DNA of 64,000 nucleotides from assembly GCA_902775605.1 (NCBI GenBank), contig CACYNE010000002.1, forward strand, positions 1 to 64,000. The letters run 5' to 3'. A program made the position numbers and the translations under genes. The notes beneath the pieces were generated by a model. The model saw only the letters and a program-made list of their open reading frames with translations. It was not told the origin of the DNA and ran no database searches. The DNA comes from an uncultured Prevotellaceae bacterium. GTDB lineage: Bacteria > Bacteroidota > Bacteroidia > Bacteroidales > Bacteroidaceae. Positions 31,409 through 41,056 of this stretch are shown here, piece by piece (within the stretch, counting starts at the first letter, position 1; every line of letters starts with the position of its first letter).

Positions 31409-32551
31409 ATGCTGGAAACTGAGAATCTAGAATCACGTATCGTTAAAAGTGATTATAAAATTCTGATCGTTGATGATGTGATGAGTAACGTCTTGCTGCT
31501 CAAAATATTGTTGACGAATGAAAAATATCAGGTGTGTACTGCCAATTGTGGTAATATGTGTATTGAACAGGCCAAGGCTGAAAAGCCCGACCTGATTCTG
31601 TTGGACGTCATGATGCCTGATATCAGTGGATTCGATGCTGCTCAGATTCTGAAGAAAGACCCCGAAACGGCCCATATTCCCATCATCTTCCTCACAGCCT
31701 TGAACAATCCCAGTGATTTGGTGCATGGTTTCCAGGTGGGTGCCAATGACTTCTTGACGAAGCCGTTTAATAAAGAAGAATTGGTGGTGCGTGTATTCCA
31801 CCAGATTAAGTTGGTGGCTGCCACGCGAATCATTGAGAGTCAGAACGCTGAGTTGCGTGCCACTATCAGTAATCGCGATAAGATGTATTCCGTTATTGCC
31901 CACGACTTGCGCTCACCAATGGCCAGCATTCGTATGGTGTTGAACCTTGTTGTCAATGCCATGTCGCCTGATGTCATCGGTCCCGAACTGTTTGAGCTTC
32001 TTGACAAGGCGAACCGTGAGAGTGAAGAGGTGCACGATCTGCTGGACAACCTGCTGAAATGGACAAAGAGTCAGACTGGTCGTCTGAACGTGGTGCGTCA
32101 GGATTTGGACTTGAACGACATCGTTCCTGGTGTGGTTGATATCTTCGAGATGATTGCCCAGACCAAGAAGATTGATTTGAAATATCAGGGAGGAAGTGAT
32201 CCTATTGTGGTGACAGCTGATAATGATATGCTGAAGACCATTATCCGTAACTTCTTGTCGAACGCCATTAAGTTCTCGCCAGAGAACAGTTCGATAGATA
32301 TTTCCCTTAGTGTTGATGGCGAGTTTGCCAAGGTCAGCGTGAGGGATCATGGTGTTGGTATCGCTCAGGACAGACTGGATTCTATCTTTAAGAAGGGTGA
32401 GACAACCTATGGTACAGGTGGTGAGGAAGGCTCTGGGCTTGGACTGCAGCTTTGCGCTGATTTCGCTCGAAAGATTGATGGCGACGTGATGGTGGAGTCA
32501 GTCTTAGGCGAAGGATCAACCTTTAGCGTCCTCGTGCCACTGAAGAAATAA
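31409..32551 (+). CDS. response regulator/histidine kinase hybrid
   Basis: A soluble protein of 380 residues from the ATG at 31409 (MLETENLESRIV). N-terminal receiver domain (about 15-130) with VDD, phospho-acceptor Asp in ILLDVMMPD, and LTKPF; then a HisKA dimerisation helix with IAHDLRSPMAS (His at about 163) and an HATPase_c domain (NFLSNAIKFSP, DHGVGI, GSGLGLQL). No membrane segment, so it receives a cytoplasmic input or phosphoryl group from another kinase. The reversed order, receiver first, is common in Bacteroidetes. The partner is not evident here. A hairpin terminator follows. Confidence 0.92.
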   Translation: MLETENLESRIVKSDYKILIVDDVMSNVLLLKILLTNEKYQVCTANCGNMCIEQAKAEKPDLILLDVMMPDISGFDAAQILKKDPETAHIPIIFLTALNNPSDLVHGFQVGANDFLTKPFNKEELVVRVFHQIKLVAATRIIESQNAELRATISNRDKMYSVIAHDLRSPMASIRMVLNLVVNAMSPDVIGPELFELLDKANRESEEVHDLLDNLLKWTKSQTGRLNVVRQDLDLNDIVPGVVDIFEMIAQTKKIDLKYQGGSDPIVVTADNDMLKTIIRNFLSNAIKFSPENSSIDISLSVDGEFAKVSVRDHGVGIAQDRLDSIFKKGETTYGTGGEEGSGLGLQLCADFARKIDGDVMVESVLGEGSTFSVLVPLKK

Positions 32552-32560
32552 AACATCTTT

Positions 32561-32606
32561 TTATTGTTGCTGTCAGAGTTTTATCGGACAGCAACAATAA
32601 AAATAA
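32561..32606 (+). terminator. rho-independent terminator
   Basis: Perfect 14-bp stem, TTATTGTTGCTGTC at 32561-32574 with GACAGCAACAATAA at 32587-32600, followed by A/T-rich sequence. Confidence 0.75.
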
Positions 32607-32649
32607 TAATAAAAAGGTGATTTTTCTTTGTTAGTATAAAAAAAATGAT

Positions 32650-32657
32650 TACCTTTG
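32650..32657 (+). promoter_or_regulatory. -7 box of the rho promoter
   Basis: TACCTTTG about 100 bases before the rho ATG, leaving a long untranslated leader (32665-32758) in which autoregulation by Rho would be plausible. Confidence 0.6.
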
Positions 32658-32758
32658 CAAGCGATTTCCGAAACAGCGTTTCATTCCTCGAATCGCTTTC
32701 TTGTAAAAATCACAATCACGTTATCATTTAAATTGTACGCAAACATATTATTGTATAT

Positions 32759-34699
32759 ATGTACACCAAGGAACAATTAGAGAAATTGGCAATCCCCGAA
32801 TTGATGGAGATTGCAAACCAATTGGGAGTAAAGGTATCTCAGAATGACACGATGGAGAACGTCATTTATGAGATTCTTGATAAAGCTGCCATAGAGAGTT
32901 CATTAGGTTCTTCGACAGCAAAACGCAAACGTACTCGCATTGCCAAGAAAGACACAGACAAGGTTTATACCGTCAGTGGCAAGGAGGGTGAGAATCTTGA
33001 TACTAAGAATAATCAGAAAGGTAAGGGCGTTGAGGCTCCCTCACTGTTTGCTGACCAGCCTCAGCCTGCAGAGGAAGAGGCTCCTCAGGAAGCAGCACCT
33101 GCTGAGGTGAAGGCAGAGAAACCTGCACCCAAGCGTCGTGGCAGAAAGTCGAAGGCAGAATTGGCTGCCGAGGAAGAGGCCAAGAAAAAGGCTGAGGCCG
33201 AGGCTGAAGCAGCGAAGGAAGCAGAAGCAGCTCCAGAGCCAGAACCTCAACCTCAGGCAGAAGCTGACTTAGTGCCAGAAGCAGAGATTGAAATGGTGGC
33301 AAACGACGAACCCGATGCTGAGATGCTGGAGCAGCTCCAGGAGAGAATGGCGCAGCGTCAGAATATGGAAATGGATATGGACGAGATGTCTGACGAAGAT
33401 CGTGTCTGGGAGGGTGATCCTGGCGATGGTACGGATTTTATCCCTGTCGTTGACCTGCCTATTGAGGATCAGGCCGCCATTCCTACACTGGATATCTTTG
33501 ACAGACCCGTTGTTCAGCAGTCAGAGCCTGTATTCCAAGCGAATGCTCCTCAACCCGCTGCTGCATCAAACTACGACTTTGCAGACCTGATTACAGGCAA
33601 TGGTGTACTTGAACTGCTTCAGGACGGCTATGGCTTCCTGCGTTCAAGTGACTATAACTACCTGTCATCGCCTGACGATATCTATGTGTCACCCCAGCAG
33701 ATTAAGAAATACAGTCTGAAGACCGGTGATGTGGTGGAGTGTACCGTTCGTCCGCCACACGACAATGAGAAGTATTTCGCCATGTCAACGGTGAAGTCTA
33801 TCAATGGACGTGATCCCATGGAGGTGCGCGACCGTGTATCGTTTGAGCATCTGACACCTCTGTTCCCAGAGGAGAAGTTCAATCTTTGCGGTAACCCTGC
33901 AACGACAAATCCTTCTACGCGTATTGTTGATCTCTTTTCGCCAATTGGTAAAGGACAGCGCGCGCTGATTGTAGCTCAGCCCAAGACAGGTAAGACCATC
34001 CTGATGAAGGATATTGCGAATGCTATCGCAGCTAATCATCCTGAGGCATATATCATGATGCTGCTCATTGACGAGCGTCCTGAGGAGGTGACGGATATGA
34101 GTCGTACGGTGAATGCCGAGGTGATTGCCTCTACTTTCGATGAGCCTGCCGATCGTCACGTGAAGATTGCCGGTATTGTATTGGAAAAGGCAAAGCGTAT
34201 GGTGGAGTGTGGACACGATGTCGTTATCTTCCTGGATTCTATCACACGTCTGGCTCGTGCCTATAATACCGTTTCGCCTGCATCTGGTAAGGTGTTGACG
34301 GGTGGTGTAGATGCTAATGCTCTTCAGAAACCTAAGCGCTTTTTCGGTGCAGCTCGTAATATTGAGAATGGTGGTTCTCTCACCATCATTGCAACTGCTC
34401 TTGTTGATACCGGTTCTAAGATGGACGAGGTTATCTTCGAGGAGTTCAAGGGTACGGGTAACTCTGAAATCCAGTTGGATCGCATGTTGTCTAACAAGCG
34501 TGTGTTCCCGGCATTGAATCTGGTACAGTCTTCTACTCGTCGCGACGACCTGCTGCAGGATCAGACCACGCTGAACCGCATGTGGATTATCCGCAAGTTC
34601 ATTGCAGAGATGAATCCTATCGAAGCTATGAATACCGTTCGTGACCGCTTGGTACAAAGCAGAAACAACGAGGAGTTCCTCATGTCAATGAATGGTTAA
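32759..34699 (+). CDS. rho: transcription termination factor Rho, with large acidic insertion
   Basis: A 646-residue Rho, over 200 residues longer than the E. coli enzyme. N-terminal Rho_N/SAP-like domain (about 1-45), then a low-complexity insertion rich in Glu, Ala, Pro and Lys (about 55-270), a cold-shock-type primary RNA-binding domain (about 280-345, [15 protein letters not shown]), and the hexameric ATPase with Walker A QPKTGKT at about 410, [11 protein letters not shown], and the R-loop region RFFGAARN. Bacteroidetes Rho proteins typically have such insertions; they are thought to be disordered. Helicase residues are intact. Confidence 0.96.
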   Translation: MYTKEQLEKLAIPELMEIANQLGVKVSQNDTMENVIYEILDKAAIESSLGSSTAKRKRTRIAKKDTDKVYTVSGKEGENLDTKNNQKGKGVEAPSLFADQPQPAEEEAPQEAAPAEVKAEKPAPKRRGRKSKAELAAEEEAKKKAEAEAEAAKEAEAAPEPEPQPQAEADLVPEAEIEMVANDEPDAEMLEQLQERMAQRQNMEMDMDEMSDEDRVWEGDPGDGTDFIPVVDLPIEDQAAIPTLDIFDRPVVQQSEPVFQANAPQPAAASNYDFADLITGNGVLELLQDGYGFLRSSDYNYLSSPDDIYVSPQQIKKYSLKTGDVVECTVRPPHDNEKYFAMSTVKSINGRDPMEVRDRVSFEHLTPLFPEEKFNLCGNPATTNPSTRIVDLFSPIGKGQRALIVAQPKTGKTILMKDIANAIAANHPEAYIMMLLIDERPEEVTDMSRTVNAEVIASTFDEPADRHVKIAGIVLEKAKRMVECGHDVVIFLDSITRLARAYNTVSPASGKVLTGGVDANALQKPKRFFGAARNIENGGSLTIIATALVDTGSKMDEVIFEEFKGTGNSEIQLDRMLSNKRVFPALNLVQSSTRRDDLLQDQTTLNRMWIIRKFIAEMNPIEAMNTVRDRLVQSRNNEEFLMSMNG

Positions 34700-34764
34700 T
34701 TCTTCGAAGAATCATAAATTGAATAAAACTAGAAGTATATAAACTATCTAAAAACGAATATACA

Positions 34765-35787
34765 ATGGCAAAAATTGTAACTTTGGGCGAGATCATGCTC
34801 CGCCTTTCGCCTCAGGGCAACGACAGATTTATTCAGAGTGAGTCTTTCCGCATCATCCCTGGTGGTGGTGAGGCTAACGTTGCTATCTCTGTGGCCAACT
34901 ATGGTCACGAGGCTTACTATGTATCAAAGTTGCCAAAGCACGAGATTGGTCAGATTGCTGTTAACGCTTTGCGTCGCTATGGCGTAAACACGCAGTTTGT
35001 TGCTCGTGGTGGTGATCGTGTTGGTTTGTATTATGCTGAGACGGGTGCTTCTATGCGTCCTTCAAAGGTCATCTACGATCGTGCTCATTCTTCTATTGCC
35101 GAGGCCGATCCTTCTGACTTTGATTTTGATGCAATTATGGAGGGCGCTGCGTGGTTCCACTGGAGCGGCATAACACCTGCCATTTCTGATAAGGCTGCTG
35201 AGCTGACGAGGTTGGCTTGCGAGGCTGCTAAGCGTCACGGGGTTACAGTATCTGTTGACCTAAACTTCCGTAAGAAGCTGTGGACCAGCGAGAAAGCTAT
35301 CTCTATCATGCGTCCACTGATGAAGTATGTTGATGTGTGTATCGGCAACGAAGAGGATGCAGAACTCTGTCTCGGCTTCAAGCCCGATGCAGACGTAGAG
35401 GGCGGTCAGACTGATGCTGCCGGCTATGAGGGTATCTTCAAGCAGATGATGCAGGAGTTCGGTTTCAAGTATGTGGTATCTACTCTTCGTGAAAGTTACA
35501 GTGCTACGTTCAATGGCTGGAAGGCACTTATCTATGATGGTAAGGAGTTCTATCAGTCAAAGCGTTACGAGATCAATCCTATCATCGACCGCGTTGGTGG
35601 TGGTGACTCATTCTCTGGTGGTCTGATTCACGGTTTGCTCACCAAGAAGACACAGGGTGAGGCTCTGGAGTTTGCTGTGGCTGCTTCGGCTCTGAAGCAC
35701 ACCATCAATGGCGACTTTAACCTGGTTTCTGTTGAGGAGGTTGAGGCTCTGGCTGGCGGTAATGCTAACGGACGCGTGCAGCGATAA
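34765..35787 (+). CDS. kdgK: PfkB-family sugar kinase, probable 2-keto-3-deoxygluconate kinase
   Basis: A 340-residue ribokinase-fold kinase. N-terminal GEIMLRLSP and [15 protein letters not shown], and the C-terminal anion-hole motif [14 protein letters not shown] with the catalytic Asp. It should phosphorylate 2-keto-3-deoxygluconate to KDPG; the assignment rests on the KDPG aldolase gene directly downstream. Together they complete the end of the hexuronate (pectin/uronate) degradation route. The gene follows rho by 65 bases and no clear promoter is seen between. Confidence 0.85.
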   Translation: MAKIVTLGEIMLRLSPQGNDRFIQSESFRIIPGGGEANVAISVANYGHEAYYVSKLPKHEIGQIAVNALRRYGVNTQFVARGGDRVGLYYAETGASMRPSKVIYDRAHSSIAEADPSDFDFDAIMEGAAWFHWSGITPAISDKAAELTRLACEAAKRHGVTVSVDLNFRKKLWTSEKAISIMRPLMKYVDVCIGNEEDAELCLGFKPDADVEGGQTDAAGYEGIFKQMMQEFGFKYVVSTLRESYSATFNGWKALIYDGKEFYQSKRYEINPIIDRVGGGDSFSGGLIHGLLTKKTQGEALEFAVAASALKHTINGDFNLVSVEEVEALAGGNANGRVQR

Positions 35788-35796
35788 TTTGGAGAA

Positions 35797-35831
35797 ACTA
35801 GAAAGACTAGTAGAACTAGTAAAACTAGAAA
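35797..35831 (+). repeat. 9-bp x4 tandem repeat between kdgK and eda
   Basis: ACTAG occurs at 35797, 35806, 35815 and 35824, exactly 9 bases apart (units ACTAGAAAG, ACTAGTAGA, ACTAGTAAA, ACTAGAAAA), in the 52-base gap between the two genes. Confidence 0.85.
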
Positions 35832-35839
35832 AAAATATT

Positions 35840-36508
35840 ATGGCAAAGTTTGATAAGATTTCGGTACTGAAGAAGATAGGTGATACAGGTATGGTTCCTG
35901 TATTCTATCATAAGGACCTTGAGACCTGTAAGAATGTGGTGAAGGCTTGCTACGAGGGTGGTGTTCGTGCTTTCGAGTTTACCAATCGTGGTGACTTCGC
36001 TCAGGAGATCTTTGGTGAATTGGTGAAGTGGGCTGATAAGGAATGTCCTGAGTTGGCACTTGGAATCGGTTCTATCGTTGATGCTCCTACTGCAGCAATG
36101 TATATTCAGTTGGGTGCCTGCTTCGTGGTAGGCCCTCTGCTGAATCCTGATATCGCACCTGTTTGTAATCGTCGTTTGGTTCCCTATTGTCCTGGCTGTA
36201 TGACCGTCTCAGAGATTGGCAAGGCACAGGAGTTGGGATGCGACCTGACAAAGGTGTTCCCTGGCGATGTTGTCGGTCCCAACATGGTTAAGGGCTTAAA
36301 GGCTCCTATGCCTTGGTCTAAGATCATGGTGACTGGTGGCGTTGCTCCCGAGGAGGAGAACCTGATGAAATGGTTCAAGGCAGGCGTGTTCTGCGTGGGC
36401 ATGGGCTCGAAGTTGTTCCCCTCTGACAAGGTGAAGGCTGGCGATTGGCAGTATGTCACAGACAAGTGCCGCGAGGCTTTGGGATATGTTGCCAAGGCTC
36501 GCGCCTAA
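35840..36508 (+). CDS. eda: KDPG/KHG aldolase
   Basis: A 222-residue class I aldolase from the ATG at 35840 ([14 protein letters not shown]) that splits 2-keto-3-deoxy-6-phosphogluconate into pyruvate and glyceraldehyde 3-phosphate. The base-bearing segment reads AFEFTNRG, the Schiff-base lysine is in DLTKVFPGD, and the phosphate site in GVAPEEENL. An ORF extension upstream to 35708 lies inside kdgK and is rejected. It is the second gene of the kdgK-eda pair. Confidence 0.92.
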   Translation: MAKFDKISVLKKIGDTGMVPVFYHKDLETCKNVVKACYEGGVRAFEFTNRGDFAQEIFGELVKWADKECPELALGIGSIVDAPTAAMYIQLGACFVVGPLLNPDIAPVCNRRLVPYCPGCMTVSEIGKAQELGCDLTKVFPGDVVGPNMVKGLKAPMPWSKIMVTGGVAPEEENLMKWFKAGVFCVGMGSKLFPSDKVKAGDWQYVTDKCREALGYVAKARA

Positions 36509-36545
36509 TTGATATCGGACTTTTATAATAATAGGAGGCTAAGGG

Positions 36546-39500
36546 ATGAAAAGCAGTTTTGTATCTTCATTTCTTATCCTCCTTTTGTTTTTGTGCTTTT
36601 CGTGCACAGACAAAACAATATCGGAGATAGACAGCCTGAATGATGTCGCATACGACTTTCATTACAGGAGTCTGGACTCAACAACCTATTATGCTCGCAA
36701 GGCTTATGACTTAGCTATTGAGCATAAATATAGAGATGGACAGGCCGAAGCTCTTAATCATCTGGCTTTTGTTGATATTGTCAAGATGCAGTATGATGAT
36801 GCGCATCATCGTCTTGACAGTATTCCAGAGATTACTGACAACCAACTGGAACTGCTTGTTGCGTATATTCAGCAAATGAGACTCTGTCAGCGACAGTCAC
36901 AGAACCGTGAGTTCTATGACTGTAGGGAACATGCTCAACAGGCTTTGAGCAGAATAAACGAAGAGCGTCATCTGCTGAACGACAGGCAGAACAAACGACT
37001 GACTTATGCAGAGAGTGAACTGGCCATCGTTACCTCAACCTATTATTATTATGTAGGTCTGGAAAGACAATCCATAGACGCCTTGGAGACGATGACTCCC
37101 GATGTGGAGAGTGATACGGCGCAATGGCTGAATTATCTATATAATGTGGGTGCAGGCGGTATTATCACCCAGGGTTCGCAATCAGAGATCAATCAGCAGG
37201 AGTTCGATTATCTGATGCGCTGCTTCCTCTTGGCAAAGCAGCATCACTATCCGTACTTCTTGGCCAATTCCCTTGAGGCGTTGGCAGAGCATCTTACAGT
37301 GCTTGAATATCGTGATCAACTGACGTCCGACAACCAGCCAGCCATGAAGTTTATCAATCCAGATAATGTGGCTTCCGATGAACTGCCCTTGTGGTTGGCA
37401 AATCATGCGCTTGCCTTGTTCCAGGAATATGGAGACACCTATCAGACCGCAGGTGCGTATCGTACACTTGCTACCTGCTGTTTGTCTGAGACTGACTATG
37501 ACGGTGCCTTACATAATCTGGAGATGGCACTGAGCGATACGCTCATCTTCCAGGCTCCCGACCTGGTGGCGAGTATTCGTGAACAGATGAGTGTTGTCTA
37601 TGCGGCCATAGATAGAAAGACGGAGAGTGACTATAACAGAAACATCTACTTAGACCTGCAAGAGCGTACCCGACAGGATCAGCGTCTTGAGGCGCGTGCG
37701 GCTCAGTTGGAGCAGTCAATCACCCAATTGAACCGTTTGCTCGTGGCAGTCGTTATCGCCATGTTACTCTTTGCCATCATTGTGGTTCTCTTCTATTACC
37801 ATCGAAAGAAGGCATTGAGAAACGAGCATCATCCCGCTTTGGAAGAAAGGCGAGAAGAATTGGACGAAGAATTGGTGATGACCCGTCTTCATCTGGTGCA
37901 GGAAAAACGACTGAATGTGGAACAGCGAGCCAAGCTGTCGCTGGTCAACGCTATCACGCCGATGATAGACAGAATGATCCACGAAATCAAGATGCTGGAT
38001 AAGTGTAGTGGTGAGGACAAAGAGAACAGAATCAATTATATCTGCGAATTGACTGACCATATCAATTCTCAGAATGAGATACTGACGCATTGGATTCAGT
38101 TGCGCAAGGGTGAACTGAGTTTGCATATTGAGTCATTCCCCCTGCAGGAACTCTATGATATCTTGCAGAAGGGAAAACGAAGCTTCAGCCTGAAAGGCAT
38201 TGACCTGAAGATACAACCAACAGATGCTTGTGTCAAGGCAGACAAGGTGCTGACATTGTTTATGCTGAACACGTTGTCAGACAACGCCCGTAAGTTTACG
38301 CCAGAAGGTGGCACTGTCAGCATCGAGACCACTTCAACAGAGTCTTACGTTGAGATTTCCGTTATTGACAATGGTATCGGCATGACGGAGGAACAGGTGG
38401 AGCATGTGTTTGACCGTAAGTCCATCATCGATGGCTCATCAACCTCGCATGGCTTTGGCTTGCTGAACTGTATGGGCATCATTAACAAATACAGGAAGAT
38501 CAGTCAGCTCTTCTCTGTCTGTCAGTTGGCCGTTGAGAGTGAGCAGGGGAAGGGCAGTCGTTTCTACTTCCGTCTGCCCAAGCGTGCGATGACCATCCTT
38601 GCATTTGTCTTTGCTTTGTTTTGCAGTATTCAGGCACAGAGTCCTCTTGAGAAAGCCAGTTCTTATGCCGACTCTGCCTATTTCTCGAATATCGATGGCA
38701 ACTACCAGCGCACGCTTGATTATGCTGACTCATGCATCAACAGCCTGAACACGTATTATGCCACCGTCCGCCCGATGTCAACAGATACTTTGATGTTTAT
38801 CGGTGAGTTGTCGAACACCCCCCCAGAGGTTGTATGGCTTCACGACGGCATAGACCTTAATTACAATATCCTGCTTGATATTCGTAACGAGAGTGCTGTG
38901 GCAGCTTTGGCCCTTCATCAATGGCAGTTGTATCATTATAATAACCGTATCTATACCCAGTTGTTTAAGGAACTGTCGGCAGATACGACACTCGACTCCT
39001 ATTGCAGGACGATGCAGCAGTCACAGTCGAACAAAGAGGTGGCCATCATCCTTCTTGTTCTCCTCTTCATTGCCATTATTGTCGTTGTGGCTTGGCAGTT
39101 GTTCCTGTTGCACAACAAACGCGTGATGGCGTTCCAACGTGAACAGGTGCAACTTGACTTGATAGCAGATGAACTGCAGCGCCTGAAGATGGAGGAGGGT
39201 AGCCTGCATGTGAGCAATGCCGTGCTGGACAATACGCTCTCGACGCTGAAACACGAGACGATGTATTATCCCAGCCGTATCTCTCAGTTGGCCACGGCGG
39301 GCGATCATGATTCACTGCCTGAGGTGGTTGACTATTATCGCGAGCTGTATGGCATCCTGAGTGAACAGGCCATTCGCCAGTTGGATGACAGGAAGATGCA
39401 CCTGAAGGCATTGGAGCATGAGGTGTTGGGTGATGAAATCTATATTGACTATCTGTTTGATATTATGCGCAAGCAGGCCGGTGAGAAAGAACTGGCCACA

Positions 39501-39758
39501 GAATGGACTGTTCGAGACGACAACTATGTGTTGGCGCGTGTGCCGATGCCATCATATCAGGCTACGGAAATGCAATTGCAACAATTGTTTATGCCTGTTC
39601 ACGAGAACAATATCCCCTTCCTGATTTGTCGTGAGATAGTGCGCCAACATGGAGAAGCAACCAATCGTCATGCCTGCGGTATCTATGCCGAACGTGACGA
39701 CAATCATATTGTAAACATCAACATTATACTACCTAGAATATGCAAAACTTTAAAGTAA
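36546..39758 (+). CDS. double-module sensor histidine kinase-like lipoprotein (DUF5112/DUF5113 type)
   Basis: A 1070-residue protein. Lipoprotein signal with FCFSC-type lipobox (Cys at about 20), a helical TPR-like periplasmic region (to about 390), membrane helix 1 (about 396-420), a kinase-like region with a candidate His in RMIHEIKML (about 478) and an HATPase_c domain (NTLSDNARKF, DNGIGM, GFGLLN; about 570-675). Then a second signal-like hydrophobic stretch (about 680-697, ends SIQAQ), a second periplasmic domain, membrane helix 2 (about 831-853) and a cytoplasmic C-terminal domain. The plan fits the DUF5112/DUF5113 proteins of Bacteroidetes as I recall them. It overlaps the response regulator gene by 19 bases, its likely partner. 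Confidence 0.8.
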   Translation: MKSSFVSSFLILLLFLCFSCTDKTISEIDSLNDVAYDFHYRSLDSTTYYARKAYDLAIEHKYRDGQAEALNHLAFVDIVKMQYDDAHHRLDSIPEITDNQLELLVAYIQQMRLCQRQSQNREFYDCREHAQQALSRINEERHLLNDRQNKRLTYAESELAIVTSTYYYYVGLERQSIDALETMTPDVESDTAQWLNYLYNVGAGGIITQGSQSEINQQEFDYLMRCFLLAKQHHYPYFLANSLEALAEHLTVLEYRDQLTSDNQPAMKFINPDNVASDELPLWLANHALALFQEYGDTYQTAGAYRTLATCCLSETDYDGALHNLEMALSDTLIFQAPDLVASIREQMSVVYAAIDRKTESDYNRNIYLDLQERTRQDQRLEARAAQLEQSITQLNRLLVAVVIAMLLFAIIVVLFYYHRKKALRNEHHPALEERREELDEELVMTRLHLVQEKRLNVEQRAKLSLVNAITPMIDRMIHEIKMLDKCSGEDKENRINYICELTDHINSQNEILTHWIQLRKGELSLHIESFPLQELYDILQKGKRSFSLKGIDLKIQPTDACVKADKVLTLFMLNTLSDNARKFTPEGGTVSIETTSTESYVEISVIDNGIGMTEEQVEHVFDRKSIIDGSSTSHGFGLLNCMGIINKYRKISQLFSVCQLAVESEQGKGSRFYFRLPKRAMTILAFVFALFCSIQAQSPLEKASSYADSAYFSNIDGNYQRTLDYADSCINSLNTYYATVRPMSTDTLMFIGELSNTPPEVVWLHDGIDLNYNILLDIRNESAVAALALHQWQLYHYNNRIYTQLFKELSADTTLDSYCRTMQQSQSNKEVAIILLVLLFIAIIVVVAWQLFLLHNKRVMAFQREQVQLDLIADELQRLKMEEGSLHVSNAVLDNTLSTLKHETMYYPSRISQLATAGDHDSLPEVVDYYRELYGILSEQAIRQLDDRKMHLKALEHEVLGDEIYIDYLFDIMRKQAGEKELATEWTVRDDNYVLARVPMPSYQATEMQLQQLFMPVHENNIPFLICREIVRQHGEATNRHACGIYAERDDNHIVNINIILPRICKTLK

Positions 39759-40456
39759 TTATCGTAGAGGATGTTCCCTTGGAACTTAAAGGAACCTTGG
39801 GTATTATTAAGACAGATATTCCTGAAGCCGAAGTGATTGGAACTGCTGATTCCGAAACAACTTACTGGCGCCTGATAAAACAGCAGTTGCCTGATTTGGT
39901 GCTGCTTGACCTGGGACTGGGCGGCTCGACAACCGTAGGTGTAGAGCTGTGCCGTCAGACCAAAGAGATGCACCCCGACGTACGTATCCTCATCTTCACG
40001 GGTGAGATATTGAACGAGAAACTGTGGGTTGACGTGCTGGATGCAGGTGCCGATGGCATCATCCTGAAGACGGGCGAGTTGCTCACCCGCAATGATGTGC
40101 TGGCTGTGATGAACGGCAAGCAACTGGTGTTCAACGAGCCCATCCTGAAGAAGATCGTTGAGCGCTTCAAGCGTAGTGTGGGTTCAGAGCTTGCCAAGCA
40201 GGAAGCCCTGATCAACTACGAGATTGATGAATACGATGAACGTTTCCTGCGCCATCTGGCCCTGGGCTATACGAAGGAACAGATTACCCAGTTGCGTGGT
40301 ATGCCCTTTGGCGTGAAGAGTCTGGAGAAGCGTCAGAACGAACTCATTCAGAAGTTGTTCCCCGATGGCCGTAGTATCAATGCCACCCGCTTGGTGGTTC
40401 GTGCCATGGAACTGCATATCCTGGATTTGGAGAACCTTGAACCCGACGAAGAATAA
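39740..40456 (+). CDS. response regulator, DNA-binding, partner of the upstream sensor
   Basis: A 238-residue protein. N-terminal receiver domain (about 1-125) with VEDVP acidic pocket, phospho-acceptor in LVLLDLGLGG, T in LIFTGE and K in IILKTGE. The C-terminal region (about 160-230; FLRHLALGYTKEQITQLRG, then GVKSLEKRQNELIQKLF) looks like a divergent LuxR/NarL-type helix-turn-helix. It starts inside the end of the sensor gene, so the two are translationally coupled and form a two-component pair. Confidence 0.88.
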   Translation: MQNFKVIIVEDVPLELKGTLGIIKTDIPEAEVIGTADSETTYWRLIKQQLPDLVLLDLGLGGSTTVGVELCRQTKEMHPDVRILIFTGEILNEKLWVDVLDAGADGIILKTGELLTRNDVLAVMNGKQLVFNEPILKKIVERFKRSVGSELAKQEALINYEIDEYDERFLRHLALGYTKEQITQLRGMPFGVKSLEKRQNELIQKLFPDGRSINATRLVVRAMELHILDLENLEPDEE

Positions 40457-41049
40457 TGATGCCAAGAAAGAATACCATCATAGCTTATATTGCCATCGTG
40501 TTTGTTTGCGCGGAAGTGCTGCTCATGCTGCTTTCATGGTCACTTGCTGCCACACAGACCGAGGGGGTACACTCTTTGCTGTCAAGCGAGGGGCTGCGAT
40601 GGTTCTTTGGACAATACACCGACGTTCTTCTCCGACCGGAATTCATCTGGTTGATTCTCGCATCGATGGCAGGTGGTATGATGTGGCGCAGTGACATCCT
40701 TGGTAGGGGAGGCATCAACTATCGTCGTGCCTTCGCCCTTCGTGTGTCTTTGGCCATCTTTGTGATTCTCCTGCTCCTGTGCATGCTCCTGGTTCTGGTT
40801 CCCCATGCCGTCCTGTTATCATCTACGGGACAGCTGTGGCCCTCTCCCTTTAGCAGGGCTTTGGTACCTTTGTCATCTTTGCTCGTTATCATCACCAGCG
40901 CATTCTACGGACTTGTCTCCCGCAATTTCGTGTCTCTGGTAAATGTCTGTGAATCATTGATATGGGGAATAGAGAAGGCTGCCCCGCTCATCTTCCTCTA
41001 TGTTCTTGGTTTGCATTTCTACGAGTCATTATGTTATGTGTTCTTCTAA
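40456..41049 (+). CDS. polytopic membrane protein of the two-component operon, AbgT-like in part
   Basis: A 197-residue inner-membrane protein with about five hydrophobic segments (about 9-31, 55-72, 86-110, 124-148, 168-190). The segment GVHSLLSSEGLRWFFGQYTD resembles part of AbgT-family (p-aminobenzoyl-glutamate) transporters, but the protein is less than half their length, so it is not a full transporter. Start ATG at 40456 overlaps the regulator stop by one base; a second ATG follows immediately. It is probably co-translated and could be an accessory to the sensor. Confidence 0.6.
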   Translation: MMPRKNTIIAYIAIVFVCAEVLLMLLSWSLAATQTEGVHSLLSSEGLRWFFGQYTDVLLRPEFIWLILASMAGGMMWRSDILGRGGINYRRAFALRVSLAIFVILLLLCMLLVLVPHAVLLSSTGQLWPSPFSRALVPLSSLLVIITSAFYGLVSRNFVSLVNVCESLIWGIEKAAPLIFLYVLGLHFYESLCYVFF

Positions 41050-41056
41050 GATTTCT

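Noticed and set aside
33785-34657. 290-codon minus-strand frame opposite rho
   Set aside because: Antisense shadow of the conserved Rho ATPase domain.
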